A stretch of DNA of 64,000 nucleotides from Szabonella sp046295215 (lineage in GTDB: Bacteria; Pseudomonadota; Alphaproteobacteria; Rhodobacterales; Rhodobacteraceae), in contig JBKBNP010000001.1 in assembly GCA_046295215.1 (NCBI GenBank), forward strand, positions 1 through 64,000, read 5' to 3'. Each line of letters opens with the position of its first letter. Position 1 is the stretch's first letter. Shown one piece after another: positions 1 to 8,322 of this stretch. The position numbers were made by a program, and so were the translations under genes. The notes under the pieces are model-generated. The model saw nothing but the letters and a program-made list of their open reading frames with translations, made no database searches and had not been told where the DNA came from.

Positions 1-366
1 GCTGCTGCATCCTTCCTGTTCCGGCTGACCGCGACGCTTGCCGCACTTGCGCTGGTGCTGGTTTCCTTCGCGCATCGCCCCGCTGTGCTGTCCCCTGACG
101 ATCTGCGCGACCGCGCTTCGCTGGTCCTGCTGGGGCTGGGCGAGGCCGACCTCTGCGCCCCGTCCGGCGGCGACGACCGCATGCCGGCCGAACCCTGTCC
201 CGCCTGCATTCTGGCCAAGACGCTGGCACCGCCTGCGGCCCCTGTCAGTGCCGCAAGGCCGATTCTGCCCGCCCGCGCGGCTCCGGTTGCGGTGCCCTTG
301 GTGCCGGTCACGGGTCAGACCTGCCGCCCCCCTCCGGCGCGCGGCCCACCCCTTTCCATCGCCTGA
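1..366 (+). CDS. C-terminal part of a small CPxC-motif protein (5'-truncated by window edge)
   Basis: The reading frame is open from base 1 to the TGA at 364-366 and the start lies outside the window. The visible part is 121 residues. It has a hydrophobic segment (FRLTATLAALALVLVSFAH), then a Cys-containing LCAPSGG stretch, then a CPAC motif, and ends in a Pro/Ala-rich tail. Small membrane-anchored proteins of this layout (DUF2946-like) often sit beside copper genes, and two copper-type genes follow here. That link is inference. I cannot assign a reaction. The Cys pairs could bind a metal. Confidence 0.5.
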   Translation, partial: AAASFLFRLTATLAALALVLVSFAHRPAVLSPDDLRDRASLVLLGLGEADLCAPSGGDDRMPAEPCPACILAKTLAPPAAPVSAARPILPARAAPVAVPLVPVTGQTCRPPPARGPPLSIA

Positions 367-524
367 CCCTCGCCACCCGCGGGCCCCAGGGGCCTTGCCG
401 TGGCTGCGTTCTTTCGGACGCTGGCGGGCCATGCCCGCATCGGACCGGCACCCTGCCGGGCGGCTCTGGCCTGCGGGCCAGCGCCACCTGTAACCCATTC
501 ATCTTTCAAAGAAAGACACCAGAC

Positions 525-1040
525 ATGAAAACCACCCTGACCGCCCTTGCCCTGCTGGCACTGACCGCGCCGCTCGCTTCGGCCCATGCCACGCTCGATG
601 TCAAGGAAATCGCGCAGAACAGCTATCAGCGGGTCGCGCTGCGCGTGCCGCATGGCTGCGATGGCGAGGCGACGCTGCGCGTGCGCCTGTCGATCCCCGA
701 AGGCGTCGTGGGCGTGAAACCGATGCCCAAGGCGGGCTGGACGCTGACCACAGTCAAAGGGCCGATCACCCCCTATACCAGCCACGGCAACACCATCTCG
801 GAAGGTGTGAAAGAGGTGATGTGGGAGGGCGAACTGTCGGACGAGCATTATGACGAATTCGTATTCCAGGGCCGGTTCACCGATGCGCTGCCCGAGGGGA
901 TGCTGGCTGTCCCGGTCGTGCAGGAATGCGCCACCGGCTTTCAGCGCTGGATCGAGGTGCCGGCCGAGGGGCAGGACGCCCACAGCCTGCCCTTCCCCGC
1001 GCCGCGGGTGAAGATCGTGCCGGCCGCGCAAAAGCATTGA
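525..1040 (+). CDS. YcnI-like DUF1775 copper-binding periplasmic protein
   Basis: The protein has 171 residues with a clear signal peptide (residues 1-20, ending ASA). His21 becomes the first residue of the mature protein. In the characterised YcnI family an N-terminal His helps bind Cu(II). Two cysteines (HGCDG and QECATGF) and the beta-rich HATLDVKE start match DUF1775. A GAAAG stretch upstream of the ATG may serve as a weak ribosome site. A CopC-CopD fusion follows 60 nt downstream in the same direction, the usual partner of YcnI, so a role in periplasmic copper handling is likely. The family is well recognised; the exact role here is inferred. Confidence 0.85.
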   Translation: MKTTLTALALLALTAPLASAHATLDVKEIAQNSYQRVALRVPHGCDGEATLRVRLSIPEGVVGVKPMPKAGWTLTTVKGPITPYTSHGNTISEGVKEVMWEGELSDEHYDEFVFQGRFTDALPEGMLAVPVVQECATGFQRWIEVPAEGQDAHSLPFPAPRVKIVPAAQKH

Positions 1041-1103
1041 TGACCCTTGCGGCGGGCGGGGTGCATCCCGCCCGTCGCACCTTTTGCGTGACCGGAGCCC
1101 GTG

Positions 1104-2609
1104 ATGACCCTGCTGCGATTGCTGATGGCCAGCCTCATGGCCTTGTTCATTCCGACCCAGACGCTGGCCCATGCGCAGTTGCGCGGCGCCAGTCCGCCTG
1201 CGCAGGCGGTGGTCGGGGTGGCCCCGGCCGAGGTCGTGCTGACCTTCAATGAAGCGGTCGCCCCCCTGTCTGCGCTGTGGTCCGGCCCGGATGGCACCAC
1301 CGTCGAGGTCATGGCGCGGGCGGAAGATGCGCGGCTGATCGTATCAGTGCCTGATGAGGCGCTGCGCGGCACCCATGTGCTGAGCTGGCGCGTGGTATCC
1401 GGTGACGGGCATCCGGTCAGCGGGGCGCATGTGTTCTCGATAGGCGAGGAGTCGCAGGCGATGGCCGCCGCCGCTTCGCAGGCGGCAGGGCGCCTGGCAG
1501 CGGCGGGGCGCGCGGCATTGACGCTGGCGCTGGCCTTCGGCGTGGGCGGGCTGGCAATGGCGGCGCTGTTTGCGGCACCTGTGCCGGGCGTGGTGCGCGG
1601 GATGGCTTTTGTCGTGCTGCCTGCGGTGACGGTGCTGTTGGCGGGGCAGGCGGCGGACCTTGCGGGCAGCATCGGCGCATTGGCGCAGCCTGCGGCCTGG
1701 GCGGCGCTTTGGGCCTCGCCCTTCGTCGGTGCGGTGGTGCTGGTGCTGGCCGCGCTTTTGATGGCCATGGCGGGGGGACGCTGGCTGGGGCTGGCGGCGC
1801 TCGTCACGGGCGGCCTGTCCTTTGCGGTGGTCGGGCATGCCGGAACGGCCACGCCCTGGACCGCCCCGGTTGTCGCCCTGCACGGAGGCCTTGCGATGGT
1901 CTGGGCCGGGTCGCTGGCCTTGTTGGCCACACCGGCCGGGCGGCTGGCGGTGCTGGTGCCCTTCGGTCGCGTGGCCCCGGTGATGGTTTCTGGTCTGGCG
2001 GCGGGAGGCGCGGCGCTGGCCTGGGTGCAACTGGATGCGTCACTGCGTGGTTGGGACGTGCTGCGGGACACGGGCTATGGGCAGGTGTTGCTGGCCAAGC
2101 TGGCGCTGGTCGCCGCGATCCTGGCACTGGCCGCGCTGAACCGGTGGCACTTGGCCCCTGCCGCCGTCGCAGGACGCGAGGACGGGTTTCGCCGTTCGCT
2201 TCGCATCGAACTGGTGTTGATGGTTGCGGTTCTGGCATTGACCGGGGCCTTCCGCCTGACACCGCCGCCCCGCGCCATGGCCGAACCGGCAGAATTGGCG
2301 CATGTGCATGGCCGCCTGTCGGGGGGCGATCTGCGTCTGATCCCCGGACGGCGCGGCGTGAACCGTGTGGAGATCCTGCCCCATGACCCCGATTTCGGCC
2401 CGCTTGATCCGCGGGAGATGGGATTTGCCTTCAGCCACCCGGTCTCCGGCACCGGCCCGATCGAGGCTGCGGCGCGGCGCGGTGCGGACGGGATTTGGGT
2501 GGCGGAGGTCATCTTGCCCATGGCGGGCGACTGGGACATCGTCTTGCGCATCCTGATCGACGATTTCACCCAGGAAAGGCTGGGCGCGCGGATCACACTG
2601 GCCGACTAG
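1104..2609 (+). CDS. CopC-CopD fusion protein (copper binding and uptake, YcnJ-like)
   Basis: About 501 residues. I start it at the ATG of a GTG-ATG pair; the GTG at 1101 is in frame and possible. After the signal peptide the mature chain begins HAQLRGASPP, a CopC-type N-terminal His ligand (His23). The CopC domain includes LTFNEAVAP and the SGDGHPVSGAH segment, with further likely copper ligands, up to about residue 120. The rest is a CopD membrane domain of about eight hydrophobic helices (about 130-370) and then a soluble C-terminal beta domain of about 120 residues. CopD proteins move copper across the inner membrane, and fused CopCD proteins such as YcnJ do this with the DUF1775 partner encoded just upstream. 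Confidence 0.88.
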   Translation: MTLLRLLMASLMALFIPTQTLAHAQLRGASPPAQAVVGVAPAEVVLTFNEAVAPLSALWSGPDGTTVEVMARAEDARLIVSVPDEALRGTHVLSWRVVSGDGHPVSGAHVFSIGEESQAMAAAASQAAGRLAAAGRAALTLALAFGVGGLAMAALFAAPVPGVVRGMAFVVLPAVTVLLAGQAADLAGSIGALAQPAAWAALWASPFVGAVVLVLAALLMAMAGGRWLGLAALVTGGLSFAVVGHAGTATPWTAPVVALHGGLAMVWAGSLALLATPAGRLAVLVPFGRVAPVMVSGLAAGGAALAWVQLDASLRGWDVLRDTGYGQVLLAKLALVAAILALAALNRWHLAPAAVAGREDGFRRSLRIELVLMVAVLALTGAFRLTPPPRAMAEPAELAHVHGRLSGGDLRLIPGRRGVNRVEILPHDPDFGPLDPREMGFAFSHPVSGTGPIEAAARRGADGIWVAEVILPMAGDWDIVLRILIDDFTQERLGARITLAD

Positions 2610-2888
2610 CATGGCCTGCGGAACAGGTGCGGGACGGATGTGCCAAACTTCGCCAGCCAACACACCCGGGTCGGACCGGACCCCGTCATCTGACGCATCG
2701 CCATGCCAGGCGGCAGCCAGAGGCTGTTCATTGATCGGCTTCCCTCTGGAGGCGTGACCCACGTGGCAGGACAGACATCAACGGGGTCCTGTCCGAACTG
2801 GAATTGCGGGGGGGACCCGAAACAGGTGAGTGCCTGTCACTCTCAGCCGGACCCTCCGGCGCGCAAATGCGGGCTGGTGAAATATTGT
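2610..2888. other. Intergenic region between copCD and aztD
   Basis: No convincing coding frame is visible in this stretch. It holds an imperfectly placed inverted repeat, CCAGAGG at 2717-2723 and CCTCTGG at 2743-2749 with a 19-nt loop, which could end copCD transcripts but lacks a T-run. The composition turns AT-rich near the right end, where the aztD promoter and Zur-type box lie. Confidence 0.4.
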
Positions 2889-2901
2889 GTTATGATATAA
2901 C
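2889..2901 (+). promoter_or_regulatory. Candidate Zur box upstream of aztD
   Basis: GTTATGATATAAC is a dyad (GTTAT-GAT-ATAAC) in an AT-rich island, 29 bp before the aztD ATG. It matches the GTTATNNNATAAC-like core known for alphaproteobacterial Zur sites. A second overlapping dyad, ATGATA-N5-TATCAT (2892-2908), widens the symmetry. Zur normally represses zinc-scavenging genes when zinc is plentiful, which fits an AztD chaperone. The site is seen directly; the regulator is inferred. Confidence 0.65.
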
Positions 2902-2929
2902 GTATCATTAAATCAAACCGGAGTTGAGC

Positions 2930-4147
2930 ATGACCCGCCTATCAGCAAACAGAAAACTCATGTGGACGAGCGCCGCTGCAACCGCACTCATCGCCTGCGC
3001 AGCCGTGGCCGAGAGCCACGAAGCCGAAGCGCATTACCGGCTGTTCATCGGGGATCACGCGGAGGGACTCGTCCGTGCGGTGGAGCTTGGCGATGGTACC
3101 GATGCCGGTGTTTTCCGAATTGACCAGACGCCCACCCTGATCCGCAGCGCAAGCGGGCGTGTCGTCTATGCCGTGCAGGGCGACGTGGGCAAGGTCGCCG
3201 TGATCGACAGCGGCATCACCTTTGACGACCACGGGGATCATGCAGATCTGAAGGTTGCTGCGGCAGGTCTGCTGCCGACCGTAATCCAAGGCACCAAACC
3301 TGCACATGTTGTCGAAGGCTCGGGCAAGACCGCATTGTTCGACGATGGCAGCGGTGAGGTTGTCCTGTTTTCCGAGGACGACCTGAGCAGCGGCAGCTTC
3401 AACCCTGTCAAACTCGCGCCCGGCGGGGCACATCACGGGCTTGCGGCACCGATGGGCGATTTCGTCGTCGTGTCGGTTCCCGATGCCGACCCCGAAAAGC
3501 CGCGCGTTGGACTTCGGGTGATCGACATGGCGGGCGAGGTGATGGGCGATGTGGTGAGTTGCCCGGGCGTGCATGGGCAGGCACAATCGGCGCGTGTCTT
3601 TGCCTTCGGCTGCCGCGACGGGATTGTGCTTGCCACCCCCGGCACCGGCGCCGTGCCGCCGACGCTGGAACATATCCCGACCGCCCATCTGGGCGAGGGC
3701 AATGTTTCAACGCTCAGGGGGGGCACGGCGATGCAGTTCTTCCTTGGCAATTTCGGGCAACGCGCGGTGGTTGTCATCGAGCCGGGCAGCGATGCCCCGT
3801 TCCGCAAAGTCGACCTGCCGACCCGCAGGGTGGATTTTGCGCTCGACCCCGTCAATGCGCGCAATGCCTATATCCTGACTGAGGATGGCCAGCTTCACAT
3901 ACTGGACATCATCTCGGCTACGATCACGCAGAGCGCGCAGGTGACGGACCCCTATTCGCTGGACGGGCACTGGCGCGACCCGCGCCCGCGTCTGGCCGTC
4001 GCAGGGGACCACATCGCCATCACCGACCCGCTCAAGGGGCTGGTCCGGGTGGTTTCGACCGATACGCTGAAGCAAGACCGCACCATCGCCATCGAAGGCA
4101 CGCCCTACACGATCGTCGCAGTTGGCGGATCGGGCGCGGTTCACTGA
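2930..4147 (+). CDS. aztD: Zinc metallochaperone AztD family protein
   Basis: 405 residues from the ATG with GGAG 6 nt upstream (2920-2923); an in-frame TTG at 2924 is less likely. A signal peptide ends near residue 27 (AVA/ES). The mature N-terminus is His-rich (His30, His35) and a DDHGDH cluster lies at residues 99-104, both suited to zinc. The body has repeated beta-strand blades typical of the AztD beta-propeller, and two cysteines (VVSCPG, FGCRDG) could form the family's disulfide. In Paracoccus, AztD hands zinc to the AztC binding protein of the AztABC importer. No aztABC genes are visible here, so this copy is an orphan. A Zur-type box precedes it and a terminator follows. Confidence 0.82.
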   Translation: MTRLSANRKLMWTSAAATALIACAAVAESHEAEAHYRLFIGDHAEGLVRAVELGDGTDAGVFRIDQTPTLIRSASGRVVYAVQGDVGKVAVIDSGITFDDHGDHADLKVAAAGLLPTVIQGTKPAHVVEGSGKTALFDDGSGEVVLFSEDDLSSGSFNPVKLAPGGAHHGLAAPMGDFVVVSVPDADPEKPRVGLRVIDMAGEVMGDVVSCPGVHGQAQSARVFAFGCRDGIVLATPGTGAVPPTLEHIPTAHLGEGNVSTLRGGTAMQFFLGNFGQRAVVVIEPGSDAPFRKVDLPTRRVDFALDPVNARNAYILTEDGQLHILDIISATITQSAQVTDPYSLDGHWRDPRPRLAVAGDHIAITDPLKGLVRVVSTDTLKQDRTIAIEGTPYTIVAVGGSGAVH

Positions 4148-4169
4148 TCAGCCCGGCGCGGAAGCGATC

Positions 4170-4205
4170 TGACGGGATGCTGCGCCAAGCATCCCGTCAC
4201 CTGTT
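4170..4205 (+). terminator. Rho-independent terminator after aztD
   Basis: A perfect 12-bp stem, TGACGGGATGCT at 4170-4181 and AGCATCCCGTCA at 4188-4199, with the 6-nt loop GCGCCA, is followed by CCTGTTTT. It lies 22 nt past the aztD stop and separates aztD from the gene-poor stretch downstream. Confidence 0.8.
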
Positions 4206-5168
4206 TTGCCCTGCTGTCAGATGACGAAGTGGGGCCGTGCAAGGAACATGCCATGCTGTGCCATTGCATCGCGCAGAATGGCGAGCGGCTTTTGCATCGG
4301 TCCGTCAGAAACCTGCGGCGGGGTTTTCGCCCAGCGGAGGAACGCTTTTTGGGCCCTACCTTTCCGGGCCGAGTTCCTGCCCAGTCTCAAGGGGGCAGCG
4401 TCGAAGGCGTGAAACCGGTGAACTCGGACACATACAGGAGCTGAAAGCGGCGACCCGGATGTTTGAGGGTTGAGTCTTCAAGCGATTGATCCAATGGATC
4501 AATCGCAGCCGCAACGGGCAGCGGTGCCACGGTCCCTGGATGTGCAAGGCCCTCACGCTCGCCGCTATCCGTGACCAATGGCATATCACTGTCTATCTCC
4601 CCAAAGGCCTACGCTCGGTCGTTGCCGCCACAAGCCGGCTGGCGTCAAATCAACCGGACCGGAAAGGCGCCATCGAGCTATGGCGCCATCCTGCCGACCA
4701 TTTCCGGGCACCCTGGCCGAACCTGCCCGCGCTGATGGAGGGGATCGAGGGAGAGGGCTGATCTACCCGAGCCAATTCCTGCCGGGATGCGGCGAAAAAC
4801 GGGCTTTGGCCGGTCTCCTGGTTTTCCTCGCGACACCCCACGCGGCTGACCTTGGTGATCAATGTGGCGGGTGAATGGGCCGAAAGTGACAGTTAACCAA
4901 ATAATTCCAACTGGATGGCTTGAACCTGTGCTTGTTCCCTGTGAACAGCCAGATAAATGTCAAAGGCGACAGCATCGGCCGTCTGCCCGGGCTCCAGTGC
5001 GTTTGCCGGGGGGGCACCTTCGGGTCCGGGCGGCGTTCTTCTCGTCCGGAGACCGCTGCATGGCCGTTCCGTGCGCCATCCCCATCGCCCGGCCTGCATC
5101 AAATTCTGCCCGGCAGGTCCAGACCACTGGCAATGGCGGAAACTTGCCGTTAACAAGGCCGCAGCCTT
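4206..5168. other. Gene-poor region of about 1 kb with possible gene remnants
   Basis: No frame here has a convincing start, length and composition. On the minus strand the frame ending at 4893 finishes with a protein-like tail (VAFDIYLAVHREQAQVQ, then AIQLELFG), which could be the end of a decayed gene. The stretch also contains the 25-nt palindrome at 4482-4506. Compared with the dense packing elsewhere in the window this looks like a former insertion site or a scar. I cannot name the lost gene. Confidence 0.35.
4482..4506. repeat. 25-nt perfect inverted repeat
   Basis: The arms GCGATTGATCC and GGATCAATCGC are exact reverse complements around the 3-nt centre AAT. There is no T-run after it on either side, so it is not a typical terminator. 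It lies in the gene-poor stretch between aztD and hisC and could be an operator, a recombination site or part of a repeat family. Confidence 0.6.
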
Positions 5169-5182
5169 GGGGGAGTGCGAAA

Positions 5183-6268
5183 ATGACGTCTGATATCCGG
5201 CCGCAGCCCGGCATCATGGATATAGCACTGTATGAAGGCGGCGCAGCGCATGTTGCGGGCGTGTCGAATGTGGTCAAGCTTTCGTCGAATGAAAATCCGT
5301 TCGGCGCGTCGGATCGGGCGAAAGAGGCGTTCTCGCGCGCGGTTCACCAGTTGCACCGCTACCCCTCGACCGATCATGCCGCGCTTCGCCAGGCCATCGG
5401 CGACGTGCATGGGCTGGACCCCGCACAGATCATCTGCGGTGTGGGTTCGGATGAGATCATTCATTTCCTCTGTCAGGCCTATGCCGGACCGGGGGATGAG
5501 GTCCTGTTCACCGAACATGGCTTCCTGATGTATCGCATCTCGGCGCTGGCGGCAGGGGCGACACCGGTGGAAGTGCCGGAACAGGAGCGCACCACTGATG
5601 TCGAGGCGCTGCTGGCGGCGGCGAATGACCGCACGAAACTCGTATTCATCGCCAATCCGAACAATCCGACCGGCACGATGATTTCCATGGCGCAGGTGGA
5701 ACATCTGGCCGCAAACCTGCCGCCGCAGGCTATCCTCGTGCTGGACGGTGCCTATGCCGAGTATGTCGATGGCTATGACGGCGGGGCGGAAATCATCGGG
5801 CGGCGGCAGAATGTCGTGATGACGCGGACCTTTTCCAAGATCTACGGCTTGGGTGGTTTGCGCATCGGCTGGGGCTACGGGCCGCAGGCGATCATCGACG
5901 TGCTGAACCGCATCCGGGGGCCGTTCAACCTGTCGACGGCTCAGTTGGAGGCCGCCGAGGCGGCGGTTCGCGATCAGGATCATGTCAGCCGCTGCCGGGG
6001 GGAGAACGCGCGGCTGCGGGTCTGGCTGGCCGAGGCATTGGCGGAACATGGCGTATCGTCGGACACATCCCTTGCCAATTTCGTGCTGGCGCGGTTCCAT
6101 GACCCGGCGGAAGCAGAGGCCTGCGATGCCTGGCTGCGCGGGCAGGGGCTGATCGTCCGGCGCGTCGCGGGCTACAAGCTGCCGCAATGCCTGCGGATCA
6201 CAGTGGGCGATGAAAGCGCATGCCGCCGCGTGGCGCATGCCGTGGGGCAGTTCAAGGGCAATCGTTGA
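5183..6268 (+). CDS. hisC: Histidinol-phosphate aminotransferase
   Basis: 361 residues of a fold-type I PLP aminotransferase that converts imidazole acetol phosphate and glutamate to histidinol phosphate. The ATG at 5183 follows a GGGGGAG site. The family signs are KLSSNENPFGAS near the N-terminus, IANPNNPTG, LDGAYAEY, and the PLP lysine Lys219 in FSKIYGLGGLRIGWG. The frame stays open upstream to 4862, but that part has no family character. The stop overlaps the next ATG by 1 nt, so it is co-translated with a prephenate/arogenate dehydrogenase. This pairing suggests it may also serve aromatic amino-acid transamination. Confidence 0.93.
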   Translation: MTSDIRPQPGIMDIALYEGGAAHVAGVSNVVKLSSNENPFGASDRAKEAFSRAVHQLHRYPSTDHAALRQAIGDVHGLDPAQIICGVGSDEIIHFLCQAYAGPGDEVLFTEHGFLMYRISALAAGATPVEVPEQERTTDVEALLAAANDRTKLVFIANPNNPTGTMISMAQVEHLAANLPPQAILVLDGAYAEYVDGYDGGAEIIGRRQNVVMTRTFSKIYGLGGLRIGWGYGPQAIIDVLNRIRGPFNLSTAQLEAAEAAVRDQDHVSRCRGENARLRVWLAEALAEHGVSSDTSLANFVLARFHDPAEAEACDAWLRGQGLIVRRVAGYKLPQCLRITVGDESACRRVAHAVGQFKGNR

Positions 6269-7197
6269 TGACGGTGATCTATGACCGGGTGGCGCTGATC
6301 GGGCTGGGGCTGATTGCCTCGTCGATGGCGCATGCGATGCGGGCAGGGGGGCTGGCGGGGGAAATCGTCGGCCACGCCCGGTCGGCCGAGACCCGGGCCA
6401 TTGCGCTGGACCTGTTCTGCGACCGGGTCTGCGACACGGCGGCCGAGGCGGTGCAGGGCGCGGATCTGGTGGTGCTGGCCGTGCCGGTTGGGGCGATGGC
6501 CGAGATTGCTGCGGAAATCGGGCCCTTTCTGGCACCCGGGGCCACGGTGACGGATGTGGGTTCGGTCAAGCAGGCGGTGATTGCCGCTGTTGCCCCGCAT
6601 ATGCCCGAGGGCGTGCATTTCATCGCCGGGCACCCGATTGCCGGGACCGAACATTCGGGGCCGCGTTCCGGCTTTGCCGCGCTGTTTCGCAACCGCTGGT
6701 GGCTGCTGACGCCGCCCGAGGGCTCTGATCCAAAGGCTGTTGCCCGCCTTCGCGTGCTTTGCGAGGCGATGGGGGCCAATGTCGATGAAATGGATCCGGC
6801 GCATCATGATCTGGTCCTGGCCGTGACCAGCCACACGCCGCATCTGATCGCCTATACGATGGTGGGGGTGGCCGATGACCTGCGCCGCGTGACCGACAGC
6901 GAGGTCATCAAATATTCCGCCGCCGGTTTTCGCGACTTTACCCGCATCGCGGCCTCCGACCCGGTGATGTGGCGCGATGTGTTCCTGACCAACAAGGAGG
7001 CGACGCTGGATATTCTGGGGCGCTTCACCGAGGAACTGTTTGCGTTGCAACGGGCCATCCGTCTGGGCGACGGGGCGCATCTGCTGGACTATTTCACCCG
7101 CACCCGCGCGATCCGGCGCGGGATCATCGAGGCCGGGCAGGACACTTCTGCCCCCGATTTCGGCCGTGCCGTGACAGGGGTGCAACCGGGCGAATGA
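6268..7197 (+). CDS. tyrC: Prephenate/arogenate dehydrogenase family protein
   Basis: 309 residues. The N-terminal Rossmann motif is GLGLIASSM. HPIAGTEHSGP and the SHTPHLIAYT catalytic histidine region are typical of TyrA/TyrC enzymes that oxidatively decarboxylate prephenate or arogenate on the way to tyrosine. There is no fused chorismate mutase and no ACT domain. The ATG overlaps the hisC stop (TGATG), which fixes the start. It probably works with the hisC product, which can transaminate the keto acid. Whether prephenate or arogenate is the true substrate cannot be told from sequence alone. Confidence 0.88.
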   Translation: MTVIYDRVALIGLGLIASSMAHAMRAGGLAGEIVGHARSAETRAIALDLFCDRVCDTAAEAVQGADLVVLAVPVGAMAEIAAEIGPFLAPGATVTDVGSVKQAVIAAVAPHMPEGVHFIAGHPIAGTEHSGPRSGFAALFRNRWWLLTPPEGSDPKAVARLRVLCEAMGANVDEMDPAHHDLVLAVTSHTPHLIAYTMVGVADDLRRVTDSEVIKYSAAGFRDFTRIAASDPVMWRDVFLTNKEATLDILGRFTEELFALQRAIRLGDGAHLLDYFTRTRAIRRGIIEAGQDTSAPDFGRAVTGVQPGE

Positions 7198-8297
7198 TGC
7201 GGGTCATGCTGATCGGACTGACGTTCCTTCTTGCGCTGGACCTTCCGGCGCTGGCAGAAAGCGATCCGCGTCCGAGACCGCGCCCCGCTGCGCTTGCTCC
7301 CGCCGATACCGCCGCTGCGGATCGTCCCGCGGTCGAGGCCATGCCCGCCGATGCCGCACCTGCTGCGGTATCGGGCGACGGACTTCAGGTTGAACCCGCG
7401 ACTGCTGCCCCGCCCGTCCCTGCGGCAAGCTCGCCCCTGCGCTCGGTCCGTCCGCCGCGTCGGCAGGCCGATCATGTGCCTGCGGTGGCGCCTGCCGGCC
7501 CCGCTGCGGCGGCGGTGACGACCAGCATGTCAGCAGCAACCAAAATGCCAACCTCCATCCGCCCGTCGCCCCGCCCCGATGCCAAGATCGCGCGCGCCGT
7601 CCAGCGCACCGTCGCCCGCGCGGCTGACGTGCAGCCCACAGCCCCGCCGCAGCCCGTGGCCGCTGCCGCAGGGATGGCCGTTGTCCAGCCCGAGGCCCGT
7701 CCCAAGCCGCGCGGCAATATCCTGAGCGCCATTTTCGGCGGTGGCGCTGCGCGCAAGGCGGCCGAACCGCCCCGCACAGTGCGCGGGTCGGTCTGCGGCG
7801 ATCCTGCGATCCGGGGCGAGACCGTGCCCCGCATCACCGGACAGGTGCGCGGCTGCGGGATCGAGGAACCGGTGCGTGTGACCGAGGTGGACGGGGTGCG
7901 CCTGACTTCTGCCGCGACCATGGATTGCGATACAGCGAAGGCGCTGCGCAACTGGGTCAGCAAGGGCCTGAAACCCGCCTTCGGGCGCATCGAGGTCAAG
8001 ACGTTGCGCGTTGCCGCGCACTATACCTGCCGCACCCGCAACAACCGCCCCGGCGCGCCGATCAGCGAACACGGGCGCGGCAAGGCCATCGACATCTCGG
8101 GGATCATTCTGGCCAATGGGCAGGAAATCAGCATCCTGCGCGACTATCGGTCCGGTCTGGGGGCGCCGGTGCGTCAGGCCCACAAGGCGGCCTGCGGCCC
8201 CTTCGGCACCACGCTCGGCCCGGGGTCGGACAGGTTCCACAATGACCATCTGCATTTCGACACGGCGCGGCACCGCAACGGCCCCTATTGTCGCTGA
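7197..8297 (+). CDS. Extensin-like C-terminal domain protein (exported)
   Basis: 366 residues, starting at the second of two adjacent ATGs so that it overlaps the tyrC stop by 1 nt. A signal peptide (to about residue 20, LPALAES) leads into about 180 residues of Pro/Ala-rich low-complexity sequence with PRPRPRP-type runs. The C-terminal 170 residues form the extensin_C domain, with Cys pairs, SEHGRGKAIDISG and a final FHNDHLHFD motif. The His/Asp set resembles peptidases of the D-Ala-D-Ala/LAS type that act on peptidoglycan, so a cell-wall role is plausible. Why it follows two amino-acid genes is unknown. Confidence 0.85.
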   Translation: MRVMLIGLTFLLALDLPALAESDPRPRPRPAALAPADTAAADRPAVEAMPADAAPAAVSGDGLQVEPATAAPPVPAASSPLRSVRPPRRQADHVPAVAPAGPAAAAVTTSMSAATKMPTSIRPSPRPDAKIARAVQRTVARAADVQPTAPPQPVAAAAGMAVVQPEARPKPRGNILSAIFGGGAARKAAEPPRTVRGSVCGDPAIRGETVPRITGQVRGCGIEEPVRVTEVDGVRLTSAATMDCDTAKALRNWVSKGLKPAFGRIEVKTLRVAAHYTCRTRNNRPGAPISEHGRGKAIDISGIILANGQEISILRDYRSGLGAPVRQAHKAACGPFGTTLGPGSDRFHNDHLHFDTARHRNGPYCR

Positions 8298-8322
8298 GGC
8301 CCAGGGGGCCGTGCCTGCCCGC

